Source of the DNA: an uncultured Saprospiraceae bacterium
GTDB lineage: Bacteria > Bacteroidota > Bacteroidia > Chitinophagales > Saprospiraceae
DNA: 64,000 nucleotides
Direction: 5' to 3'
Assembly (NCBI GenBank): GCA_937941765.1
Contig: CALDGQ010000011.1
Coordinates: forward strand, 1 to 64,000
Within the stretch, counting starts at the first letter, position 1. Each line of letters begins with the position of its first letter. The translations under genes and the position numbers were made by a program. Below are positions 18,331 through 29,533 of this stretch, in pieces. The notes under the pieces are model-generated. The model was not told the DNA's origin. It did not search any database and was given only the letters and a program-made list of their open reading frames with translations.

Positions 18331-21300
18331 ATGATTAAAAAATCCCCCACCGATTTCAGTCGATACTTATCGACAAGCACATTACTCGCAGGAGTATTTA
18401 CATTGCTGTTACTTTTTGTAACAAACATAACCTTTGGAAATCACGAATGTGATCCACCAACCTTAAGCGATATTGGAAACCCTGATGGTGTTTACGATCT
18501 TACAACAGATTGTACACAAACATTTGCACCACAATCAGGAGGAACCTACGAAATTGAAGTAAATGATAACACAACTTACACTTTTACGATATGTAACCCT
18601 GCAGGAGGGACAGCAGTTCCATTTGCTGAATTATGGTCAGGATCTGGTGTGAATGATTTAATAGCAGCTAGCACTACAGTAGATGGTTGCGCTGTAGTTG
18701 AATATGTAAATTGTGATGCAGCGACTGAAGTTTATTTGAATGTATTTTCTGTACACGGAACAGATATGTGTGCCAATGATTGGTACACATGGTCTATGAC
18801 AACTAGTTGTGTAGAATCTTTATTTACTTGCCCAGCAGCAATCAAGTTGTCTATTTCGGACCCAACACTATGTTGTTATGTAGGTGAATTACCTTTACCT
18901 GATTTTTCCAACTATGCTTGTGATATTGATTCTTATACTGTTGAAGGAACAGATTGTGATGGTATTGCATTTAGTCAAGTTGATCCAGTAGCTCCCTATA
19001 TGGTTTCATTACCAATTGGAGTTAATTTTATAACACACACGATTACAATTGATGGAGAAGATATTATTTGTACACAACAAGTAACGATCACAAAAGCAAT
19101 TGCTTGTACACCAACTGTACAAGTTTCTTTAGATCACAATTGTGAAGCTACAGTATCAGCTGCTACTTTTACAAATTATTCTTGTCCTGAAGCAGGCAAC
19201 GCATATGTTGTCGGACTTACAGTCAATGGTGCTTCTGTGACGGTATTGAACCAATCACATATTGGTGCTTTTATAATTGCTACAGTTACAGATCCGCATG
19301 GAAATTCATGTTGGTCAAACATTATACTTGAAGATAAATTAGGACCTAAGATTGCGTGTCCAGATGATATTACTTTGCCTTGCGGTGCTGATTATAGCAT
19401 AGCTACTTTAGGAGATGCTGTTATTTCAGATTGTACAGATGTTGGTTCGACCAGTGTTGTAGATGTAGGACCTACAGGTGATCCATGTGCCGGCGACCAA
19501 ACTATTGAAAGAACTTGGACTGCTGTAGATATTTTAGGAAATGTTGCTACCTGTACACAAACAATTACTTTGGAAAGACCAGATTTGGACGATATTGTTT
19601 GTCCTCAAAACTATATTGATCCAACAGAAGCTGGACCAAATGAAATGATGTTGTCATGTGATAGTTTCCCAATGTCAACGCCTCCAGGAATTACAGTAAC
19701 AGGAGGATTCGTATTGCCAATGGATCCAGCTGATCCAGATGACGATATATTGTTACAAGAAGGAATGTTTTGTAATTTCTTAATTTCAAAAACAGATGAA
19801 ATCGTACCAACTTGTGGAGGTGCTTATGATATTTTACGTGTTTGGAAAATTAGAGATTGGTGTGATGCAACAAATGAAGAAACTTGCACACAAATTATAA
19901 AAGTAAAAGATACTACGGCTCCTGAAGGAACTCCAGGATCTTATACCTATACTTCCGAGGCACATAGTTGTATCGGGACTGTTACCGTAACACCTGCTTC
20001 ATGGACCGATGGATGTTCAGGAATGGACGTTACAAGTTATACTACAAAGTTAGTACAAGTAATTTCGAACGCTGCAGGTGTAGTAACAGGTACAGGCACA
20101 GTTTATTCTTTCCCAGGAAATGGAGGAGTATTAACCAATATTCCTTTAGGAACTTATAATCTGGTTTACTGTGGAAAAGATGAATGTAACAACAATGGAG
20201 ATATTACAATTGAAAATATAGTGTTAGAAGATAATTTAGCACCAGTTGCAGTTTGTGATGACAAGACGGTTGCATTGGGTACAAACGGAGAAGTATGGTT
20301 ATGTGCAAATACATTGGATGATGGATCTTATGACAATTGTCAAATTATTGCTAAGAAAGTAAAGAGAATGGATGCTGCAGATGATGTATCCTTTACTGAT
20401 TGTATTGGCTTAACTTGTGATGATGCAGTCAATGGTAGTGTCAATGTTCGTTTCAGAGTTTATGACTTGACAGGAAGTTTAACCGCTAGCGATGATCTCC
20501 CAGAAAGTATGGGAAGATATTCAGAGTGTATGACAACGATTACTGTGCAAGATAAATTGAGACCAACTTGTGGTGCTATGCCAGAAATTATTGTCGATTG
20601 TGGAACTGATTTTACAACACATGCTGATTACGCAACAACGCCAAATGCAACAGATAACTGTTCTTGGGATTTCGTTGCCATGGCTGATGATGGAACACCA
20701 AATTCATGTGGCGATGTTGTTATATTAAGACAATGGAGGTTGACGGATCCAAGTGATGCTACTTGGGTAGGACCAATTTGTAAACAACAAATTACAATAA
20801 ATGCAACGCCTTGGACATTTGATCCAGTATGGCCAACAGATCATACAGTAGATTGTAGTACTGCGGGTGGAACAGATCCAACATCACTTCCTAGTGGTTC
20901 AGATTTCCCAACCTATACGATTCCTTCAGATGATATTTGTGAAGACTTAGTAATTGGACACACGGATAAAATTTTAGAAAACCAACCTGGTGCTTGTTTC
21001 ATTATTATCAGAACTTGGAAGATTTATGATCTTTGCCAAAACCCTGGTTACAACACAACCGGTCCAGGATACTGGTCTTACAACCAAAAAATTACCGTAA
21101 CAGATTCACAAGGTCCAACATTTACAACAACTCCTGGAGATAAGTTTGTAGACTTAGGTGATAACTGTTCCGCGATCTTCTTTTTAGATCCTGCTGCAGC
21201 AAGCGATATTTGTAGTGATGACATTACAATTACGAGAAGTGTTCCAGGTTCTTTTGCATTAAATGCAGATGGATCATACACGGCACCAGCTGGAATTCAT

Positions 21301-23496
21301 ACTGTAACTTATTCAGCTACAGATGGTTGTGGAAATCAAACTGATTTGCCGATTACCATTACTATTGAAGATAACAAAGCACCTTCACCTATTTGTTTAG
21401 GAATCTTTGCTACGACATTGATGCCAAATGGTGACGGTTGTATGGCTCAAATTTGGGCTTCAGATTTACATAATGGAAGTAGTTCAGACAATTGTCCAGG
21501 AGATTTATCATACTTTGTTACAGATTATTTTGTTTCTAATGGAAATGGTGGACAAATTGTAAATACAGTGTTACCATCAACTACCGCAGTTGAATTTGAT
21601 GAAAATGATTTAGGTTCAAACCTTGTACAGTTGTGGGTTGTTGATGCTTCTGGAAATGCGGATTACTGTGTAGTGGAAATTGTACTACAAGACAATTTAG
21701 GGGTTTGTATTCCTTGTGATAGTCCAACATTTACCGTTGCTCAAGATGCTGCTAACTGCTCTGCTTCAGTCGTAGGACTTTCTGGAGGAGCTGCACCATA
21801 TGGATATCAGTGGGCACCAATGTCAGTTTCTGATCCTAATTTTACATTCACAATTTGTGAAAATAGTACTACTTGTGGTGGTCTTGCAAATGGAGGTGTT
21901 TACCAAGTTACGGTAACAGATGGAAATGGCTGTTCTACAGTCAACGAATTTACAATGACTTGTAATGTTGCCAATCCATGTGAAGGACTTGTTTTTAATA
22001 TGAATGTAGTGAATTCAAATCCACTTTGTAATGAAAATGCTTTTGCGGAGGTGACCTTTATTTCCCCAGGAAATGTAGCTGACTATTCTTATCAATGGTT
22101 GACACTTGCTGGAGATGCGGTACCTGGTTGTACAAGCGCATCTAGTTGCGCCTCACTACCTGCAGGAAGTGCAGACTATGTTGTTAGAGCTACCAATGCG
22201 AATGGTTGTACAACAGAAAGACAATTCAGTATTGATTGTACGGGTATGATTGCTGGTCGAGTTGCAAACGAAGAAGGTGGTGAAGTGCAAAATGTTGAAG
22301 TAGATGTAACTGGAATGACACCATTGATGACAGATATAGAAGGAGGATTTATGTTTGAAGATTTAATTCCTGGAAATAATTATACCGTAACACCTGAGAA
22401 AGATGTTGATCATACGAATGGTGTAACTACTTATGATTTGGTTTTAATATCACAACATATCTTAGGTGTACAATCTTTAGAATCTCCATACAAAGTAATT
22501 GCAGCAGATGCTAATAATTCAGGGACAGTAACGACTTTGGATTTGGTTGAATTGAGAAGCTTGATTTTAAATATTTTTAGCGAGTTTCCTAACAATACAT
22601 CTTGGAGATTTATTGAAAAAGATTTTGTTTTTGCAAATCCAATCAATCCGTTCTTAACTAGTTTCCCAGAAGTGATTTCGTTCAATAATTTCACTCCTAA
22701 TGAAATCCTTGCAGACTTCGTTGCTGTAAAAATCGGTGATGTCAACTGTTCTGCAACGACTAGCAATATGACTAGTGCTTTGACAAGAAGTTTCGATGGT
22801 GATTTGGTGTTAAATGTAGAAGATCAAAAATTTGAAGCAGGTGAAATGGTAAATGTTACCTTCACTGCAGAAGAATTTGAAGCGATTTTGGGATACCAAT
22901 TTACCTTAGAATTTGATACAGATAGATTAGACTTTGTTGATTTTGCAACAGAGAAATTACAGAATTGTACAGAAGATAATTTTGGATTCTCAATGTTGAA
23001 TGATGGAGTTATTACTGCAAGTTGGAATACGACAAGTGGGGTAACTATGGAAAACGAATCAGCATTATTTACATTGAAATTTACTGCAAAAACGGCAGGA
23101 ACTTTATCTGACTACTTAAGAATTTCATCTAAATCAACCGTTGCAGAAGCTTACAAAGCAAATGGCACATCTGCTGAATTGATGGATGTCTTAATCGGAT
23201 TCAACAATGGAAATACAACTACTGTATTAGCTGGTACTTATGAATTGTACCAAAACCAACCAAATCCATTTAACAATGAGACGACAGTTGGGTTTAATTT
23301 ACCGCAAAATGAAACTGCAACGATCACTGTATTCGACGTTTCAGGAAAAGTTATAAAAACAGTAAACCAAGAATTTGCACGAGGTTATAATGAAGTAACA
23401 TTCAATAAAAATGAATTGAATGCTTCAGGTATTTTATACTACCAATTGCAAACATCAGAATTTACTGATACAAGAAAAATGTTGTTGATAGACTAA
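18331..23496 (+). CDS. HYR/Ig-like repeat protein with dockerin, cohesin-like module and T9SS type A domain (paralogue 2)
   Basis: This 1721-residue protein has a signal peptide at about 1-36. A cysteine-containing head (about 40-170) resembles the beta-sandwich pre-peptidase type of domain and is shared with paralogue 3 but not 1 or 4. HYR-like repeats fill about 170-1140, then two short SprB-like stretches (GGAAPYGYQW and similar) at about 1150-1300. A regulatory-like fold starts at about 1307, and the dockerin-like loops at about 1358-1420 read DVDHTNGVTTYDL and DANNSGTVTTLDL. The cohesin-like module is about 1491-1615 (LGYQFTLEFDTDRLDF) and the type A sorting domain about 1637-1721 (LYQNQPNPF). 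It probably sits at the surface. A perfect 12-bp stem terminator follows. Confidence 0.82.
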   Translation: MIKKSPTDFSRYLSTSTLLAGVFTLLLLFVTNITFGNHECDPPTLSDIGNPDGVYDLTTDCTQTFAPQSGGTYEIEVNDNTTYTFTICNPAGGTAVPFAELWSGSGVNDLIAASTTVDGCAVVEYVNCDAATEVYLNVFSVHGTDMCANDWYTWSMTTSCVESLFTCPAAIKLSISDPTLCCYVGELPLPDFSNYACDIDSYTVEGTDCDGIAFSQVDPVAPYMVSLPIGVNFITHTITIDGEDIICTQQVTITKAIACTPTVQVSLDHNCEATVSAATFTNYSCPEAGNAYVVGLTVNGASVTVLNQSHIGAFIIATVTDPHGNSCWSNIILEDKLGPKIACPDDITLPCGADYSIATLGDAVISDCTDVGSTSVVDVGPTGDPCAGDQTIERTWTAVDILGNVATCTQTITLERPDLDDIVCPQNYIDPTEAGPNEMMLSCDSFPMSTPPGITVTGGFVLPMDPADPDDDILLQEGMFCNFLISKTDEIVPTCGGAYDILRVWKIRDWCDATNEETCTQIIKVKDTTAPEGTPGSYTYTSEAHSCIGTVTVTPASWTDGCSGMDVTSYTTKLVQVISNAAGVVTGTGTVYSFPGNGGVLTNIPLGTYNLVYCGKDECNNNGDITIENIVLEDNLAPVAVCDDKTVALGTNGEVWLCANTLDDGSYDNCQIIAKKVKRMDAADDVSFTDCIGLTCDDAVNGSVNVRFRVYDLTGSLTASDDLPESMGRYSECMTTITVQDKLRPTCGAMPEIIVDCGTDFTTHADYATTPNATDNCSWDFVAMADDGTPNSCGDVVILRQWRLTDPSDATWVGPICKQQITINATPWTFDPVWPTDHTVDCSTAGGTDPTSLPSGSDFPTYTIPSDDICEDLVIGHTDKILENQPGACFIIIRTWKIYDLCQNPGYNTTGPGYWSYNQKITVTDSQGPTFTTTPGDKFVDLGDNCSAIFFLDPAAASDICSDDITITRSVPGSFALNADGSYTAPAGIHTVTYSATDGCGNQTDLPITITIEDNKAPSPICLGIFATTLMPNGDGCMAQIWASDLHNGSSSDNCPGDLSYFVTDYFVSNGNGGQIVNTVLPSTTAVEFDENDLGSNLVQLWVVDASGNADYCVVEIVLQDNLGVCIPCDSPTFTVAQDAANCSASVVGLSGGAAPYGYQWAPMSVSDPNFTFTICENSTTCGGLANGGVYQVTVTDGNGCSTVNEFTMTCNVANPCEGLVFNMNVVNSNPLCNENAFAEVTFISPGNVADYSYQWLTLAGDAVPGCTSASSCASLPAGSADYVVRATNANGCTTERQFSIDCTGMIAGRVANEEGGEVQNVEVDVTGMTPLMTDIEGGFMFEDLIPGNNYTVTPEKDVDHTNGVTTYDLVLISQHILGVQSLESPYKVIAADANNSGTVTTLDLVELRSLILNIFSEFPNNTSWRFIEKDFVFANPINPFLTSFPEVISFNNFTPNEILADFVAVKIGDVNCSATTSNMTSALTRSFDGDLVLNVEDQKFEAGEMVNVTFTAEEFEAILGYQFTLEFDTDRLDFVDFATEKLQNCTEDNFGFSMLNDGVITASWNTTSGVTMENESALFTLKFTAKTAGTLSDYLRISSKSTVAEAYKANGTSAELMDVLIGFNNGNTTTVLAGTYELYQNQPNPFNNETTVGFNLPQNETATITVFDVSGKVIKTVNQEFARGYNEVTFNKNELNASGILYYQLQTSEFTDTRKMLLID

Positions 23497-23530
23497 AAAG
23501 TTAGCTCTCGATACACGGTTTTATAGGGTA

Positions 23531-23566
23531 AGACCTTCCTCCATATTTTTGGAGGAAGGTCTTTAT
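23531..23566 (+). terminator. Terminator after paralogue 2
   Basis: AGACCTTCCTCC pairs perfectly with GGAGGAAGGTCT around ATATTTTT. The bases TTCCTAGAACATATTA follow at 23569-23584, nearly the same as those after the terminator at 12741. Confidence 0.85.
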
Positions 23567-23736
23567 AATTCCTAGAACATATTAAACTAATTTATTCATT
23601 ATAAAACCCTCTTTGCCTATGATTTAAACCGAAATTACACCTTGGCTAAGCAAACTACCTTGAACACCATCTCACTCTAGTTGAAAAAAATTTCATGGTC
23701 CCCCCATATTATTTTTTTACCTCTAAAACATTAATA

Positions 23737-26700
23737 ATGATAGAGAAAACTAGAAAAAAACAGCAGCGTCCTTGCATGCAAAAAAATTGTATTCAAAGAA
23801 TGCTTCCTGTTTTGTTATTTAATTTTTTGTTGTTTTTTACAACAACACTTTCTGCACAAGTATGTGCACCGCCAACTTCACATGCAAGTATTTTTGATAT
23901 TGCTAGTGATTGTGCAATTCAACGAAATGTTACAGATGGAAATGCCTACAATTTGTCGGTAGATCCGAATGTTACTTATTCATTTACAGTTTGTGATCCG
24001 AATTATACTACAGGTGGATCTCAACCGTATTTAGAACTTTGGGATGCTCCAAATGGGAATTTCCTTGCGCTTTCTACAGCAACCAATGGATGTGCAACTG
24101 TTACACATTCCAATTGTACACCGATTCAAGATTACTCATTATTTGTGCATACACAACATGGTACTAGCATGTGCGATGTGGATAATGCCAATTACGAATT
24201 TACTTCTACTTGTACACCGAATACTTTTACATGTCCAACAACAGCGACTCCTTTCAAGATTTCTGTTTCAGGAGCTTCTTGTTGTTATAGTGGATTGATT
24301 CCATTACCAGATTTGTCAACTATTGGTTGCCAGAATGCGGCAACATTAGCAATTGCATATACTGATTGCTCAGGAATTATAATGACTAATAACATTCCAT
24401 TGCCGGATGCAGACAATGCAGTATTGGCTGAATTACCTTTAGGTGTTAATAATGTTGATTACACGGTTACCGTTAATGGAGTTGCAGTCACATGTACTTC
24501 TATTATAACCGTAACTAAATCGATTGCTTGTAATGCAAATATGGTTGTTGCATTAGGAGCAGATTGTAAGACAACGATTGATCCTAGTACTTTGTCATCA
24601 CAGACCTGTATGGGAGTAGATTATGACGTTACTTATACTGTAAATGGAGTGGCAGTTGACACTTTAAGAAGTGAACATTTGAGTTCAATAAATATTGTTG
24701 CAACCGTAACAGATCCTCATGGAAATAATTGTTCTTCAAATATTGATTTGCAAGATAATTTAGGACCCAAATTAGTTTGTCCAGTAGATGTAGTTTTGAC
24801 TTGTGGTCAATCCACAGATATTGCCAATACAGGTGGAATGGCTACGGCTACAGATTGTTCAGGAATCGATGGAGAAGTTACTTTTTTAGATAGTCGGAGC
24901 CAAGTTGGATGTGGAGAAGAAATAATTAGAACTTTTTATGCTACAGATAAGAATGGTGTAACCGCATCTTGCCAGCAAACGATTACGTTGCAACCAATTA
25001 ATTTAATGGATGTTGAACCACCTTCAAACTACATTGATGCTACTGCTACAGGACCAAACGAAATGGTTTTGTCATGTACAGATTTTCCAATTACATCATT
25101 ACCAGGAGTTGAAGATGTTGGTGGATTAACCATTAATGGAATTTTACTTTCTACTGGAATGAATTGTCAATATTTAGTTTCAAAAAGTGATGAAGTAGTT
25201 GAAATATGTGGAGGTGCCTATGATTTGATACGTACTTGGTCTATTTCGGATTGGTGTAATACGCCACCATCAACAACTAATTACGTTCAATACATCAAAG
25301 TAAAAGATTCAGAGGGACCAGTCGGTACTGCAGGTACTGCTTCATTTGAAAACGAAATGCTGTCATGTGAAAGTACTGTTGAGGTTGGAGCTGCAAGTTT
25401 TACAGATAGTTGTTCTCCAATTGTTGCGACAAATTACACCGTAAGTTTGACTGGTTCAGGAACTACGTTTTCATCAGCAATCAATGCAGCTTCAGGTACC
25501 TTTAATAATGTGCCAATGGGTGTTTACAATGTAGAGTGGTGTGCGCAAGATGAGTGTGGAAATGAAGGTTGTGTTACTAGTGCATTGACAATTGTAGATG
25601 ATTCATCTCCATTAGCGGTTTGTGGGCCTAAAACCATTTCAATTAATAATAGTAGTTCTATTTCATTTTGTGCTACTGCATTTGATGGTGGAAGTACAGA
25701 TAATTGTGGAATTGCTGCTTACAAAGTAAAAAGAATGGATGCTGCATCTACCGTTGATTTTACGGATTGTGTTTCATTATCTTGTTCGGATACGGATGCA
25801 CCTGTAGCATTGAGATTGAGAGTGTATGATGTGTTAGGAACCTATGTAGCTAGTGACGATATTCCTGAAGCTGCAACGGGTGTAAGATTTACAGAATGTA
25901 TGTCTACTGTTACAGTTGATGATAAAACTTGTCCAACTTGCCCGGCTTTTCCAGATGTAGCGATTACTTGTAATCAACAAATCACAGACGGAGTTGGATA
26001 TGTAGTTGATCCAAGTATTGAAGGAACTGGTGCAGGGGAGTTAAATGAGAATACAGACAATTGCAATATGTTTGCATATGCAGACGGTGGCTTGACTGAT
26101 AGTAATGGAGCTGTAATTACTGAACTGCCAACATGTGGAGGAGTGATTTACAAAAATTGGATTTTGACTGCATCTAATAATGCAGATTGTGCTGCTCAGA
26201 CTTGTCAGCAACGGATCAATATTTCTGCTACTACATGGGATGGCAATGCGATTGTAAATGGTGTGCCAAATATTGCTTGGCCTGTTGATGTGACAGTAGA
26301 TTGTGATGCACTAACAACTGCAACTACAGAACCTGTTTTGTCGAATATTGATGATGCATGTGGATTTGTTTTTACAAGTTTAGCGAATGAAAAAATCCAT
26401 AACAGTATAAATGGAGGTTGCCAAAGAATATTGAGAACATGGAAAGTTGTTGATGAATGTGCCACGGATCCATTAGATCCTACTGCGGGTGTTTATACGC
26501 AAGATCAAGAGATAACGGTTAATGACAATATCGATCCAGTATTGCCAGCCTTGAGTGATTTAACCGTTGAATGTAACACAACATTTCCTTTACCTGATTT
26601 GCCAGTTGCAACTGATAATTGTGACGATTCAGTAACCGTAACTTCAGATCAGAATACAATTTTTGGAGCACCAGATGCTAGTGGCAATTATTCAGCTGCA

Positions 26701-28890
26701 GTAGGAACTTATACGGTTACTTATACTGCTACCGATAATTGTAACAATACAGTTTCAGAGTCAATTACAGTAACTATAGGTGATTTTACGGGTCCTGTTG
26801 TTACTTGTTTGGTCGATAATAATCCAATTGATTTAGGTCCTGATTGTACGGAGTTAGTTACAGCATCTGCGATCGCTTCTGCTGCTGATGTGTGTGATGG
26901 TGCAGATTTGACCGTATTTGTTGAGCGAATTACCGATCCTGCTAATCCGTCTACTACCTTACCAACTACTACCAATGTAACCTTTACTTCTAGTGATATT
27001 ACAACAGGTACGAGTGGAACATTTTATGTACAAGCTTGGGCTGTTGATGCAGCTGGCAATAGTTCGTCTATTGTTTGTTCGATTGCACTTTCTGGACCGG
27101 ATGCTTGTTTTTGTGGAACTGGATTTACATTTGATGTAAATGAAAATTCGTCAGAACCGAATTGTGATTTGGAAGCAACGGTATCAAATTTATTATTTGA
27201 TGGGGCAGCTATTGATGCTGCAGACTATTCAGTAATGTGGGAGTCTAATGCTACTTGTAACAATTTGTTGACATGTGCATATCCAGCAGCAGGGACTTAT
27301 ACCGTTACAGTCTCGCATAATAGCAGACAATGTTCAAATGCAATGTCAGTTACCATAACACAAGACATTGTTGAGATTATTGATCAAACTTCTGACAACT
27401 GTAATACGGGATTAGGAATTGGATCAGTTTTATTGAACAGTGTAAACGTGAATGCTTCTATTTCTAACATTGAATTATTGAATGCTGCTGGAAATAATTT
27501 ACAAGATGGAAATGGGGATGTTGTTTGTGACAACCTCAGCATTGGAGAATTCTGCTCTGGTCAATCTTCAGGAGATTATATCGCCAGAGTAACTTTTGCA
27601 AATGGATGTGTTTACGATAAATTGATCGAGCATAATTGTTCGTTTTTACGTATCGGAGGAATTATTCTAAATGAAGAAGGAGATGAACTTGATGAAGTAA
27701 CGGTAAAAGTTAGTGATGCAGTTACTCCAGTGATAACGGATGAAAGCGGCGCCTACATTTTTGAAACTTTAACAGAAGGAAGCAACTACACCGTCACGCC
27801 AACCAAAAATGTTGATCCGTTAAATGGAGTCACAACTTTTGATTTGGTACTAATCAGTCAACATATCCTAGGAGTTGAATTGTTGGATACGCCATACAAA
27901 TTGATTGCAGCAGATGCTAACAATAGTGGAACCATCACTACACTTGACTTGGTGAAAATTCAGCGATTGATTTTAGGATTGGATAATGATTTTGCACCGA
28001 TTGATTCTTGGTGTTTTGTGGATGGAAGTTTTGCTTTTCCAACACCTACAAATCCGTTCCAAACTACATTCCCAGAAATTTATCCGATCAATAACTTTAC
28101 GGAAGAAATGTTGGATGTAGATTTCGTAGGAGTGAAAATTGGAGATGTAAACGGAACGGCGATTGCCAATAATTTATTACCAAGTGAAACTAGAAGTGAA
28201 GGTACATTGAATTTTGAAATTCAGAATCAGCAATACGAAAGGGGAGAAGCGGTTGAAGTGAACTTCACTAGTGATGCATTTGATTCCATGTTAGGATTCC
28301 AATTTACTTACCAATTTGATAATGATGCTTTAGAATTTGTTGAGGTGAAATCAAATACACTTGAAAATTTAACTTATGAAAACTTTGGATTGAAAAAAGT
28401 AGCAAATGGATTAATCACAGCAAGTTGGTTTAGCCACAAAGCAATTTCATTAGAATCCGAAGACGTCCTATTTACACTAGTATTTAAAGCAAAAGAAAAT
28501 GGAGACTTATCTAATGCTTTTGATATTACATCAGGAATTACAAAGAATGAAATTTACAGTACTATTAATGGATCGATTTCAACATTGTCCATTCATTTAA
28601 ATGTCGATGGTGCCATCGACAATTCCAAAGAAGTGACCTTGTTCCAAAACAGTCCAAATCCTTTTCAAGAATCAACAACGATTCAGTTTTATTTACCAGA
28701 AGCCGATCAAGCATCAATTTTGATATTTGATTATTCAGGAAAATTGGTAACAGAAATAAATCGTGATTTTGAAAAAGGGATGAATGAAATTCTAATTAAT
28801 AAAGAAACACTAAATACATCCGGTGTTTTATTTTATCAATTAGAAACGAAGCAATTTACAGCAACGAAAAAAATGTTAATAGTAGATTAA
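23737..28890 (+). CDS. HYR/Ig-like repeat protein with dockerin, cohesin-like module and T9SS type A domain (paralogue 3)
   Basis: This protein has 1717 residues from the ATG at 23737 (MIEKTRKKQQR); an in-frame ATG at 23695 is also possible. The signal sequence is long, with a charged n-region and hydrophobic core ending LSAQ (about residue 45). The cysteine-rich head resembles that of paralogue 2 (SCCYSGLIPLPDLS against LCCYVGELPLPDFS). HYR-like repeats fill most of 150-1170. The regulatory-like fold begins at about 1305 and dockerin-like loops at about 1358-1420 read NVDPLNGVTTFDL and DANNSGTITTLDL. A cohesin-like module (about 1490-1615, LGFQFTYQFDNDALEF) and a type A sorting domain (about 1634-1717, LFQNSPNPF) end the protein. 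The first residue of dockerin loop 1 is Asn instead of Asp, unlike the other three copies. Confidence 0.82.
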   Translation: MIEKTRKKQQRPCMQKNCIQRMLPVLLFNFLLFFTTTLSAQVCAPPTSHASIFDIASDCAIQRNVTDGNAYNLSVDPNVTYSFTVCDPNYTTGGSQPYLELWDAPNGNFLALSTATNGCATVTHSNCTPIQDYSLFVHTQHGTSMCDVDNANYEFTSTCTPNTFTCPTTATPFKISVSGASCCYSGLIPLPDLSTIGCQNAATLAIAYTDCSGIIMTNNIPLPDADNAVLAELPLGVNNVDYTVTVNGVAVTCTSIITVTKSIACNANMVVALGADCKTTIDPSTLSSQTCMGVDYDVTYTVNGVAVDTLRSEHLSSINIVATVTDPHGNNCSSNIDLQDNLGPKLVCPVDVVLTCGQSTDIANTGGMATATDCSGIDGEVTFLDSRSQVGCGEEIIRTFYATDKNGVTASCQQTITLQPINLMDVEPPSNYIDATATGPNEMVLSCTDFPITSLPGVEDVGGLTINGILLSTGMNCQYLVSKSDEVVEICGGAYDLIRTWSISDWCNTPPSTTNYVQYIKVKDSEGPVGTAGTASFENEMLSCESTVEVGAASFTDSCSPIVATNYTVSLTGSGTTFSSAINAASGTFNNVPMGVYNVEWCAQDECGNEGCVTSALTIVDDSSPLAVCGPKTISINNSSSISFCATAFDGGSTDNCGIAAYKVKRMDAASTVDFTDCVSLSCSDTDAPVALRLRVYDVLGTYVASDDIPEAATGVRFTECMSTVTVDDKTCPTCPAFPDVAITCNQQITDGVGYVVDPSIEGTGAGELNENTDNCNMFAYADGGLTDSNGAVITELPTCGGVIYKNWILTASNNADCAAQTCQQRINISATTWDGNAIVNGVPNIAWPVDVTVDCDALTTATTEPVLSNIDDACGFVFTSLANEKIHNSINGGCQRILRTWKVVDECATDPLDPTAGVYTQDQEITVNDNIDPVLPALSDLTVECNTTFPLPDLPVATDNCDDSVTVTSDQNTIFGAPDASGNYSAAVGTYTVTYTATDNCNNTVSESITVTIGDFTGPVVTCLVDNNPIDLGPDCTELVTASAIASAADVCDGADLTVFVERITDPANPSTTLPTTTNVTFTSSDITTGTSGTFYVQAWAVDAAGNSSSIVCSIALSGPDACFCGTGFTFDVNENSSEPNCDLEATVSNLLFDGAAIDAADYSVMWESNATCNNLLTCAYPAAGTYTVTVSHNSRQCSNAMSVTITQDIVEIIDQTSDNCNTGLGIGSVLLNSVNVNASISNIELLNAAGNNLQDGNGDVVCDNLSIGEFCSGQSSGDYIARVTFANGCVYDKLIEHNCSFLRIGGIILNEEGDELDEVTVKVSDAVTPVITDESGAYIFETLTEGSNYTVTPTKNVDPLNGVTTFDLVLISQHILGVELLDTPYKLIAADANNSGTITTLDLVKIQRLILGLDNDFAPIDSWCFVDGSFAFPTPTNPFQTTFPEIYPINNFTEEMLDVDFVGVKIGDVNGTAIANNLLPSETRSEGTLNFEIQNQQYERGEAVEVNFTSDAFDSMLGFQFTYQFDNDALEFVEVKSNTLENLTYENFGLKKVANGLITASWFSHKAISLESEDVLFTLVFKAKENGDLSNAFDITSGITKNEIYSTINGSISTLSIHLNVDGAIDNSKEVTLFQNSPNPFQESTTIQFYLPEADQASILIFDYSGKLVTEINRDFEKGMNEILINKETLNTSGVLFYQLETKQFTATKKMLIVD

Positions 28891-28981
28891 TTTGGTTGTT
28901 ACTAGCAACTAACCAAAGTAGTTAGATTGTGAAGTAAACCACCTTATTATATATTACTAACTTTTTCAATGCACTAAGGTT

Positions 28982-29027
28982 TGGCCTTCTCATCCGATAG
29001 CTTTCGGAAGGGGAGGCCATTTTTTTA
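28982..29027 (+). terminator. Terminator after paralogue 3
   Basis: TGGCCTTCTC pairs with GGGGAGGCCA (with G-T pairs), with an inner TCCGA/TCGGA step, followed by a T-run. Confidence 0.75.
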
Positions 29028-29533
29028 ACTAAAAAATTTTTCAAAAAAAATAAAAAAAGGATGCATCATATCAATTATTGCTCTATATTTGTCATGACCA
29101 TATATGTAATAGTACAACTTACTTACTGAAGGCAAGAACATATCAATCTTAACTTCGCTGCTACAAAAGTAAAATACAAAAATTAGTCTCATAGCCGAAA
29201 AATGGTACATTACATTAAAAATTGATTTATCAATTTTTGAGAGGGCATAAACCATGAACACGTTAACCCACTCTTTTTCAGTCGATTATCTATCGATTTT
29301 AAAATTCCATTTTTCACGCTACGGTTTTCTATATTCTAAAATGCGCTTACACATTTCAGAATTCTAACATCTAAAGTTACTGTATCCTGTTGTCTCTTTA
29401 CGGACAATAGAATTTTTGCATGTTATCCCATTTACCGAAACGTCGTGTTTCAGTAGATATGATATTTCTGTGCACTTTATGTAAACATGATGTTATTCAA
29501 AAATACTTTTTTAAACCGTATAAATTACTCCTC
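29028..29533. other. Gene-free leader before paralogue 4
   Basis: About 500 bases without a convincing gene. A TATATTTG -7 type element at 29084-29091 has no matching TTG. A short minus-strand open frame at 29025-29261 overlaps the terminator and has no recognisable features. Confidence 0.4.

Noticed and set aside
29025-29261. 78-codon minus-strand open frame before paralogue 4
   Set aside because: It overlaps a terminator, has no recognisable features and is made of AT-rich leader DNA.
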